A DNA stretch of 27,647 nt, taken from positions 1 through 27,647 of the forward strand of contig CALKIP010000029.1 in assembly GCA_937995995.1 (NCBI GenBank), in the 5' to 3' direction. Shown here one piece after another: positions 22,187 to 27,647 of this stretch. A program made the position numbers and the translations under genes. A model generated the notes under the pieces. That model saw nothing but the letters and a program-made list of their open reading frames with translations, had not been told where the DNA came from and did not search any database. Every line of letters begins with the position of its first letter. The stretch's first letter is position 1. Source of the stretch: an uncultured bacterium (GTDB lineage Bacteria > Gemmatimonadota > Gemmatimonadetes > Longimicrobiales > RSA9).

Positions 22187-23432
22187 GGGACTCCTCCTCG
22201 AAGACCGGATCCGTGTCCACTTCGGACTCGAGCGGTCGGATCGTCTTCGGTCTGGTGCCAGCACGTGAGAGCAGCACGGCGCCGAAGCCGATCGTGAAGG
22301 CCGCCCAGGTCAGCACCACCGCGAGGAAGTTGAGCATTCCGGTGATGAAGTCCAGCCATGGACCGGCTATTTCCACCACGTTGGCGGCAATGTAGAGTGC
22401 CAGGAGCAGCCCGGCCCCGGTCAACACGTAGTAGTAGGAGTTCGCCCGCTTGAAGAGTTCGCCGCCGTCGAACCTGCGTTCGGCCAGCGCCTCTCCCGCC
22501 GCGTGGGCGACCCCGAGATACCCGAAGATCGCGGCCAACGTCACGGCTACGGGAAAGAGAGGCAGCCACACGATCAGGGCTGGAATTCCGACGATCGAGA
22601 TCGTCAGTGCAATCGCGCCCAGGATGAACGCCGGGACCACGAGGAAGCTCGCGGCGAGTCCGACCAGCCCGGACTGCACGGTGGCGTGGCGCGCCGTATC
22701 GGCCACGCCCTCCAGGTACTTTCGACCGAAGAAGACGACGGCGAAGCCGATCCCGACCAGGACCGCGTAGACGGCGAGGATCGAGAAGATGTTGGCGATC
22801 CCTCGGAAGAGGCGGCGGAACGGAGCGGGCCAGCCCCATCGCTCGTTTTCGACCCGATTGATACGCGCGACGTCTGAAGCCCCGCGTGCATCCTCGAGTC
22901 GTGACTCGAGTTCGGCGATCTTCTGGTTGAGTCGAGCTACGGTGTCGGACGCCCAACGATCGTCATCGGACACCGCATCGGCGGCGGGGGAAGCGGGTAC
23001 CTGCGCTCCGGCCAAGCCGCCGAACGTGGACTCCAGGACTCGATCCAGCCGCTCACCCGCCTCGCCGCTCGGCGCATCCCAATTCGAGAGCAGCTTCGGA
23101 AGCTCCGAGGTCGGCGCGTCCATGGCGTCGTTGAGCAGAGCCCGCCACGAGCGATCGAGTTCGTCGCCGCGCGGAGCGGGTCCGACGCGGGTTCCGTTCA
23201 ACCAGGCGTGGTCATCGCGGAGTTCGAGCGTGAGCGTGCGTCCGCCGGCGAGCTCGAGCCGCAACGCGGCCTGGTCGCGTGAGAGACCGATCTCGCTGGC
23301 AATGATCTCCGTCTGCCGGTCGGCGGTGGTGCGTCCGGAATCCTGGGCGCGTGCTGCCGTCGTACCCGTCAGCAGCAGTGCGATCGCCAGGGGCCAGGCC
23401 ATCCGAAGCCGGCTAAATGCAACGCATGACAT
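22179..23432 (-). CDS. Polytopic membrane protein with exported coiled-coil N-terminal region
   Basis: This is 417 residues. Residues 1-30 are a signal peptide (MAWPLAIALLLTGTTAARAQ). Residues 30-150 are a soluble extracytoplasmic region. A short coiled coil follows (about 165-190, DTVARLNQKIAELESRLEDA). From about 210 come five or six membrane helices: FSILAVYAVLVGIGFAVVFFG, GLVGLAASFLVVPAFILGAIA, IVGIPALIVWLPLFPVAVTLA, YYVLTGAGLLLALYIAA and FLAVVLTWAAFTIGFGAVLL. The family is unnamed to me; similar membrane domains occur in bactofilin-associated and DUF8173-like proteins. It overlaps the anti-sigma gene by 20 bases and the toast-rack gene by 8, so the three are coupled. The start at 23432 has GGGAAGA at a good spacing; an internal ATG at 23402 is an alternative. 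Confidence 0.75.
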   Translation of the reverse strand: MSCVAFSRLRMAWPLAIALLLTGTTAARAQDSGRTTADRQTEIIASEIGLSRDQAALRLELAGGRTLTLELRDDHAWLNGTRVGPAPRGDELDRSWRALLNDAMDAPTSELPKLLSNWDAPSGEAGERLDRVLESTFGGLAGAQVPASPAADAVSDDDRWASDTVARLNQKIAELESRLEDARGASDVARINRVENERWGWPAPFRRLFRGIANIFSILAVYAVLVGIGFAVVFFGRKYLEGVADTARHATVQSGLVGLAASFLVVPAFILGAIALTISIVGIPALIVWLPLFPVAVTLAAIFGYLGVAHAAGEALAERRFDGGELFKRANSYYYVLTGAGLLLALYIAANVVEIAGPWLDFITGMLNFLAVVLTWAAFTIGFGAVLLSRAGTRPKTIRPLESEVDTDPVFEEESHV

Positions 23433-24063
23433 AATGCTCTTCCCGCGTAGGAGTGCGGAACAGGTTGTCGTACAGGATCCAGAGGGAAGTCAACATCAAT
23501 GCAGCGAACAGCGCTGCGGCGGCGCCGAGCTGGGCCGTACCGATGTCGGCGACGAGCGGTCCGGCCGAATGGCGGAGCCAGGCCACCGTGTTGCTCTCCA
23601 TGAGCGCGGTACCGACGCGGATCACGATCGCCATGAGGCCGTCGGCCATACGCTCCCGGGTGAATAACCACAGGCCCATGGGGGTGATGGTCGGCTTGGA
23701 CAGTAGCCAGGCCACTGCGCCGCCAGCGGACACGACGGGCAGGGCGAGCAGTGCCGTGGCCAGCATCCAACCCGCGGTACTCGACGGGATGAGGCGGCGG
23801 ATCAGCTCGGCCGCCCGCACCGTCCAGGGCTTGTGCACAAAGACACCGGCCATGACGCGGTCCGCAAAGCCGGGCGCTGGCTCGAAGTGTGGCAGCGCCG
23901 CCAGCGCCGAGAACATCGCCTTCCATTCCTCCACCTCGACCTGACACCGCGCACAGGACACGAGATGCGATTCGACGACCGCGTGGTCTGAATCGTCCAA
24001 CGTGCCCTCTACGTAGGCTTCGAGCCGGTCAGACTCCGGGTGTAGAATGCCGTCGGTAGTCAC
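23413..24063 (-). CDS. Zinc-finger (zf-HC2) membrane anti-sigma factor
   Basis: This is 216 residues from the GTG at 24063, chosen because TGGAG lies 7 bases upstream; an earlier in-frame TTG at 24105 has no such site. Residues 1-60 are the cytosolic anti-sigma domain: HPESDRLEAYVEGTLDDSDHA then H33, C37 and C40 (HLVSCARC), the zinc-binding HxxxCxxC. Two membrane helices follow at about 95-120 (GWMLATALLALPVVSAGGAVAWLL) and 180-205 (GAAAALFAALMLTSLWILYD). The region between them is probably periplasmic. It should sequester the sigma factor encoded 57 bases upstream. It overlaps the following gene by 20 bases. Release may involve regulated proteolysis, but no cognate protease is next to it. 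Confidence 0.88.
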   Translation of the reverse strand: MTTDGILHPESDRLEAYVEGTLDDSDHAVVESHLVSCARCQVEVEEWKAMFSALAALPHFEPAPGFADRVMAGVFVHKPWTVRAAELIRRLIPSSTAGWMLATALLALPVVSAGGAVAWLLSKPTITPMGLWLFTRERMADGLMAIVIRVGTALMESNTVAWLRHSAGPLVADIGTAQLGAAAALFAALMLTSLWILYDNLFRTPTREEHYVMRCI

Positions 24064-24120
24064 ATCAGTACTCCATTTTGTGGGTCTGGCTTCCCATACG
24101 ATCAATCACCCACCGTGGTT

Positions 24121-24711
24121 TCATGCCCGGAGATGGGCCAGGTGCTTTCGCAGTTCGTTGCGCGCCCGGTGGATGTACGTTTTGACCGTTCCGAGCGGAA
24201 TTCCCATGATCTCGGCGATCTCGTCGTACGGCCGACCTTCGACGTGCCACAACACGATCGCGGTGCGGTACTCGGGACGCAGGCGCGCGATGGCGGCCTC
24301 GATCGCCTCGCCGATCTCACGATTGGCGGTGAACTCTTCCGGGGACGCCTCGGTAGCGACCGCCACGATGCGCGTGGCCTCGATGGCTTCTTGCGTTTGC
24401 GCGTGTGGGGACCCATCGAGCGAGAGCGTGTCGACTTCTCGCTTGCGCAGCCGGTCGATGGCCGTATTGTGGGCGATCCTGAAGATCCAGGAACTGAACT
24501 TGTGCTTCGGATCGTAGCGATCGATCGCGTTCAGCACCTTGATGAAGGTGTCCTGGGCGAGGTCTTCGGCGAGTTCGCGGTCACGGACCAGGCGATAAAT
24601 GATGGAGAAGACCGGACGCTCGTAACGGCCGATCAATTCGCGGTAAGCCTTCTCGCGCCCGGCACGAGCGTGGGCCACCACCTCCTGGTCGGTCAGCTTC
24701 GAAAAATCCAC
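24121..24711 (-). CDS. RpoE-like ECF sigma factor
   Basis: This is 196 residues starting at a GTG. Region 2 spans about 20-95: the core-binding helix RELAEDLAQDTFIKVLNAIDRYD and the -10 recognition helix FSSWIFRIAHNTAIDRLRKRE. A linker of about 40 residues follows. Region 4 (about 138-192) has RPEYRTAIVLWHVEGRPYDEIAEIMGIPLGTVKTYIHRARNEL, the -35 helix-turn-helix. The pattern is that of the RpoE/SigW-like ECF group. It controls envelope or oxidative stress genes in other bacteria. Its cognate zf-HC2 anti-sigma factor is the next gene (57 bases). The operon then encodes a membrane protein, an exported toast-rack protein and possibly OsmC. A weak ECF-like promoter lies at 24754-24783. Confidence 0.93.
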   Translation of the reverse strand: MDFSKLTDQEVVAHARAGREKAYRELIGRYERPVFSIIYRLVRDRELAEDLAQDTFIKVLNAIDRYDPKHKFSSWIFRIAHNTAIDRLRKREVDTLSLDGSPHAQTQEAIEATRIVAVATEASPEEFTANREIGEAIEAAIARLRPEYRTAIVLWHVEGRPYDEIAEIMGIPLGTVKTYIHRARNELRKHLAHLRA

Positions 24712-24753
24712 CTGGTCCGCAGGTCGCGGGTTACGTTCTCGGTCGCCGGTGGT

Positions 24754-24783
24754 CCATACGGGACCATGAATGCCCGAGTTTCA
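24754..24783 (-). promoter_or_regulatory. Possible ECF-type promoter of the rpoE-like operon
   Basis: On the minus strand TGAAACTC (24776-24783) precedes GTATGG (24754-24759), 18 bases after the AAC core. The first eight bases resemble TGCAACTC at 11143-11150 ahead of the other sigma gene. Weak and unproven. Confidence 0.22.
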
Positions 24784-24798
24784 GCGACGCGGCAGGCC

Positions 24799-24827
24799 TT
24801 GATCGGCACGACACGCGAAGCTAGCTT
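24799..24827 (+). promoter_or_regulatory. Putative promoter for ubiE/menG
   Basis: TTGATC, exactly 17 bases, TAGCTT. The predicted start is near 24834, about 32 bases before the ATG at 24866. The -10 is identical to that proposed before the nucleotidyltransferase fusion gene. Confidence 0.45.
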
Positions 24828-24865
24828 GCGCCTCCTCATTCTACGACACTGGAGCGACTTGCGCG

Positions 24866-25606
24866 ATGCGCGTTCTATCCGCTGATCCATCAGCATTGCC
24901 CCCCGCGGAGCAGAAGGCAGCCGCGGTCCGCCGGATGTTCGGTGCGATCGCGCCCCGATACGATCTCCTCAATCACCTCCTGAGCCTGAACATCGATCGT
25001 CGTTGGCGACGCCGGGCCGTGGACCTGCTCCTTGCCGATGACGCGGGGGAGGGTGTCTACCTGGACTCGTGTGCCGGCACACTGGATCTGGCACTGGAGC
25101 TCGGGGGGAGAAAGTCGTTCCAGGGTCGCGTCGTCGCGTCGGATTTCAGCCTGCCGATGCTCGAGCGCGGTGTGCACAAAATCGCCGGGCACCCGGTTGT
25201 CCCTGCGTGTGCCGATGCGTTGTGTCTCCCGTTTCCCGATGCGAGCTTCGATGGCGCGACAGTCGGCTTCGGTGTGCGCAACCTGGCGGATCTGGACGCG
25301 GGGCTACGGGAGTTCGCACGGGTGTTGAAGCCCGGCGCGCGGTTGGTGATCCTCGAGTTCACCACGCCCCGGTGGCAGCCGCTTCGCGGCCTCTATCTCT
25401 TCTACTTCCTGAAGGTCCTGCCGTGGGTCGGGCGCCTCATCTCGCGCCACGGGAGCGCCTATGCGTATCTCCCTGCCTCGGTCCTGGAGTTTCCGGCACC
25501 GGAGGAACTCGCCGACCGGATGCGCTCAACGGGCTTCGAGAATGTGCACTGGCACTCCCTTACCTTCGGGATCGCCGCCATCCACGTCGGGACGCGGGCC
25601 GGCTAA
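24866..25606 (+). CDS. ubiE: Demethylmenaquinone/2-polyprenyl benzoquinol methyltransferase
   Basis: This 246-residue SAM-dependent methyltransferase of the MenG/UbiE family adds the methyl group in the last steps of menaquinone (or the C-methylation of ubiquinone) synthesis. The signature FGAIAPRYDLLNHLLSLNIDRRWRRRAV lies at about 25-52. The SAM-binding motif I is degenerate, reading YLDSCAGTLDLAL (family: DxxxGTGDxA). VVASDFSLPMLERG is motif II, and FDGATVGFGVRNLADLDAGLREFARVLKPGARLVILEF is the C-terminal signature. The tail (FPAPEELADRMRSTGFENVHWHSLTFGIAAIHVG) is complete. It diverges from the rpoE-like operon and has its own candidate promoter. The next gene starts 25 bases later. Which quinone is made cannot be told from this window; menaquinone is likely for the suggested phyla. 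Confidence 0.95.
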   Translation: MRVLSADPSALPPAEQKAAAVRRMFGAIAPRYDLLNHLLSLNIDRRWRRRAVDLLLADDAGEGVYLDSCAGTLDLALELGGRKSFQGRVVASDFSLPMLERGVHKIAGHPVVPACADALCLPFPDASFDGATVGFGVRNLADLDAGLREFARVLKPGARLVILEFTTPRWQPLRGLYLFYFLKVLPWVGRLISRHGSAYAYLPASVLEFPAPEELADRMRSTGFENVHWHSLTFGIAAIHVGTRAG

Positions 25607-25631
25607 TTCGCAACCAAGGGAGAGATCGATC

Positions 25632-27017
25632 ATGAGACGGCTGGTGCTGCAGGTGGCGCTCGCCCTCCTCATCGCTGCGCCGGTGAGTGCGCAGGATCGA
25701 CCGTTCGGCACGCTGCGCGAACAGGCAGAGCGGCAGCAGGAGTGGCTTCGGCTGCGGCTCGAGCGCGTGCTGCCGCGGCTGATGCGGGAGCACGGCGTCG
25801 ACATGTGGATCCTCCCGATGCGGGAGTACAACGAGGATCCCGTCTTCTCCTCGCTCGTGTCGCCGACGACGATGGCAGCTCGACGGCGGACGATCTACAC
25901 GTTCTGCGATCTCGGGCCGGGGCGCGGCGTCGATCGGGTCGCGATCGGCGGCACATCCCAGAGCGAGCTCTACCGGGTGGTCCGGGATCCGAATGCGGCA
26001 GTCGGTATGGCAGGCGCAACGAGGCGGGCCGCGGAGCCGTTCGGCCCGGAGCAGTGGAAGCTCCTCACGCCGATCGTCGAGCGCTGCAATCCTGGTACGA
26101 TAGCCGTCAACATCTCCCACACGCACGCCTTCGCCGATGGCCTGAGCGCCGGCGAGTGGGAGCAACTGCAGAAGGCGCTCGGGCCCACGTACCTGCCGCG
26201 CGTGGTTCGGCGCGAGCGGCTGGCGATCGACTTCATCGCCGAACGACTGCCGGAGCAACTCCCGGTCTATCGCGAGATGCAGGAACTCGCACACGAGTTG
26301 ATCGCAACGGCGTTCTCAGCCGAGGTCGTCACGCCGGACGAGACGCGAACGCAGGACGTGGTCTGGTGGCTGCGCCAACGGGTCAACGATCTGGGGCTCG
26401 CGACGTGGTTCCACCCATCGGTCACCGTGCAGCGGCGCGGTGTCGAGATGGCCGACTCCGCAAACCCGGTCATCCGACGCGGTGACCTGCTCCACGTGGA
26501 CTTCGGCATTACGGCCCTCGGCCTGAACACCGACACGCAGCACATGGGCTACGTCCTCCGTGAGGACGAGGACGACGCCCCCCCAGGCCTGTACGCGGCG
26601 CTTCGAAACGCTCAGCGCCTCCAGGATCTGCTACTCGAAGAACTTCGCCCCGGCTGGACCGGAAACGAGGTGCTGGAGCGTACGCTAGAGCGGATGCGTG
26701 CAGAGGGGGTCGATGGCACCGTCTACACCCACCCGATCGGCGCGCACGGGCACGGCGCAGGGCCGCTGGTCGGCCTATGGGACCGGCAGGACGGGGTGCC
26801 TGGCCGCGGCGACCTGCCAATTCGTCCGAACACATGGTTTTCGGTCGAACTCCAGGCGGCGACGCCGGTTCCGGAGTGGGACGGTCAGTCGGTGCGCATG
26901 GCACTCGAGGAGGAGGCGTACGTGGACGCCGACGGGAACCGGCGTTGGGTGCTGAGACGGCAGGAGCGCTTCCATCTCGTGCGGCCGGCGGTCGGTGTGA
27001 CAGCCCTGCCCAACTGA
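25632..27017 (+). CDS. Secreted M24 family metallopeptidase (Xaa-Pro aminopeptidase-like)
   Basis: This is 461 residues. A cleavable signal peptide covers 1-20 (LVLQVALALLIAAPVSA before QD), so it acts in the periplasm or outside. Residues 25-210 are a degenerate creatinase-N-like domain (HGVDMWILPMREYNEDPVFSS). The pita-bread catalytic domain follows with the five metal ligands: D290 (LLHVDFGI), D301 (LNTDTQH) 11 residues later as in methionine aminopeptidase, H374 (HGHGAG), E406 (SVELQAA) and one of E426-E428. This pattern favours a two-metal peptidase or creatinase-type hydrolase; the substrate is unknown. The SD GGGAG lies about 9 bases before the ATG. It follows ubiE after 25 bases and is probably cotranscribed, although the functions are unrelated. 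Confidence 0.92.
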   Translation: MRRLVLQVALALLIAAPVSAQDRPFGTLREQAERQQEWLRLRLERVLPRLMREHGVDMWILPMREYNEDPVFSSLVSPTTMAARRRTIYTFCDLGPGRGVDRVAIGGTSQSELYRVVRDPNAAVGMAGATRRAAEPFGPEQWKLLTPIVERCNPGTIAVNISHTHAFADGLSAGEWEQLQKALGPTYLPRVVRRERLAIDFIAERLPEQLPVYREMQELAHELIATAFSAEVVTPDETRTQDVVWWLRQRVNDLGLATWFHPSVTVQRRGVEMADSANPVIRRGDLLHVDFGITALGLNTDTQHMGYVLREDEDDAPPGLYAALRNAQRLQDLLLEELRPGWTGNEVLERTLERMRAEGVDGTVYTHPIGAHGHGAGPLVGLWDRQDGVPGRGDLPIRPNTWFSVELQAATPVPEWDGQSVRMALEEEAYVDADGNRRWVLRRQERFHLVRPAVGVTALPN

Positions 27018-27175
27018 CCTGGAAACTCCTTTCCGCCGAGGGCTCGAACGGGAGTCGCGTGGAGTAGGGGCGTGCACGGAACGCGATCCCGGAAGCGGCG
27101 CACAAAGCCCCCAATGTGTCGTGTGCGTTCGACGGGCACGATTCCGGACTGGGGGCGCGGGGTAGAGAGCCCGTC

Positions 27176-27647
27176 TCACCTGTTGTGGGCCAACACGGTC
27201 TCTGCCGCGTGAAATCCGCACATTCCATGAACCCCGCCGCCCGGGGGAGTCGATGCCGAGCACAGATACACCCCTTTGGCCGGCGTCGCATACGGCTGGA
27301 CCGCGGCGATCGGGCGGAGGATGATCTGGCGCAAGGTGTTGGCGCCGCCCCCAATGTCGCCGCCGATGAGGTTGGGGTTGTAGCGCCCGAACTCGGACGC
27401 GCTCAGGGTGCTTCGGGCGACGATACGGTCTCGAAAACCTGGTGCGAAGCGCTCGACCTGGGCCTCGATCGCATCCGTCATGTCCCGATCCGATCCATTC
27501 GGTACGTGACAGTACGCCCATGCCGTGTGCCGACCCGCGGGCGCACGACTCGGATCGAAGTTCGACGGTTGTACGAATAGCACGAACGGCCGGTCTGCAC
27601 AATCTCTCCACGAGCGCGCCACCGTGTCCGCGCTCCTCGTCGACACC
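27176..27647 (-). CDS. Phytoene-dehydrogenase-like FAD oxidoreductase (PYROXD2/CrtI type), C-terminal part
   Basis: The frame is open to the right edge, so at least the N-terminal FAD-binding half lies outside the window; about 157 C-terminal residues are visible. PAGRHTAWAYCHVPNGS, then MTDAIEAQVERFAPGFRDRIVAR, the substrate-side segment NPNLIGGDIGGGANTLRQIILRP and the final GVYLCSASTPPGGGVHGMCGFHAAETVL are typical of the PYROXD2/CrtI-related NAD(P)/FAD oxidoreductases; the last segment closes over the flavin. Family members desaturate carotenoids or have unknown substrates. The GTG at 27646 is not likely the true start. It converges with the M24 peptidase, leaving 158 bases without a gene or an obvious terminator. 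Confidence 0.9.
   Translation of the reverse strand, partial: VSTRSADTVARSWRDCADRPFVLFVQPSNFDPSRAPAGRHTAWAYCHVPNGSDRDMTDAIEAQVERFAPGFRDRIVARSTLSASEFGRYNPNLIGGDIGGGANTLRQIILRPIAAVQPYATPAKGVYLCSASTPPGGGVHGMCGFHAAETVLAHNR

Noticed and set aside
24064..24105. Longer anti-sigma reading from the TTG at 24105
   Set aside because: The GTG at 24063 has TGGAG at a 7-base spacing and opens directly before the conserved anti-sigma domain; the TTG lacks an SD.

Overview
The window is GC-rich bacterial chromosome with tightly packed genes. It holds 27 protein-coding genes that I can support, two of them at or cut by the window edges, plus one very short possible leader ORF. I see no rRNA, tRNA, CRISPR array, transposase, integrase or phage gene. 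The content fits a free-living, Gram-negative-type, aerobic bacterium: signal peptides, a penicillin-acylase-family hydrolase, quinone biosynthesis, ECF sigma factors with membrane anti-sigma factors, a YpdA-type bacillithiol disulfide reductase, a PYROXD2/CrtI-like oxidoreductase and a ManC-type nucleotidyltransferase fused to a phosphomannomutase-like domain. Together these suggest Gemmatimonadota or a related high-GC phylum. That is an inference from gene content; there is no rRNA here to settle it.

Layout. 1-1545: end of a winged-helix-like ORF, then a conserved hypothetical gene on the minus strand that diverges from the next gene. 1546-5287: nucleotidyltransferase/pseudo-phosphomannomutase fusion and an AI-2E/PerM family membrane protein, closed by a hairpin. 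5339-9881: a four-gene run (penicillin-acylase family, YpdA, GNAT, M50 site-2 protease) with gaps of only 2 to 6 bases. 9914-11023: DUF2007-like small protein and dCMP deaminase, the latter with a structured leader. 11210-14071: ECF sigma factor, overlapping anti-sigma factor with an unusual C-terminal beta-sandwich-like domain, and an MscS channel. 14193-15840: atypical SDR on the minus strand, divergent from yajQ. 15846-18021: a Cys-less ArsC-like protein and pruA (proline/P5C catabolism). 18149-20648: Fe-S cluster genes (NifU C-domain, Mrp/ApbC), a small DUF542/DUF1858-like protein and a SAM hydrolase (DUF62). 20664-24711, all minus strand: RpoE-like sigma factor, zinc-finger anti-sigma factor, coiled-coil/membrane protein, LiaF/toast-rack-like exported protein, small membrane protein and OsmC. 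24866-27647: ubiE/menG, a secreted M24 peptidase and, convergently, the C-terminal part of a phytoene-dehydrogenase-like oxidoreductase.

How the parts fit. Two independent ECF sigma/anti-sigma pairs sense the envelope; the second heads a candidate envelope-stress operon. YpdA, OsmC, NifU/Mrp and the DUF542-like protein point to thiol and Fe-S homeostasis. Several intergenic regions carry a recurring promoter form (TTGnnn, 17-18 bases, then TAGCKT, CATTCT or a close variant). I found no obviously new defence or mobile system. The most interesting items are degenerate or re-tooled enzymes (pseudo-phosphomannomutase, Cys-less ArsC-like protein, Cys-less DUF542-like protein), the two envelope-signalling modules and a few structured leaders.
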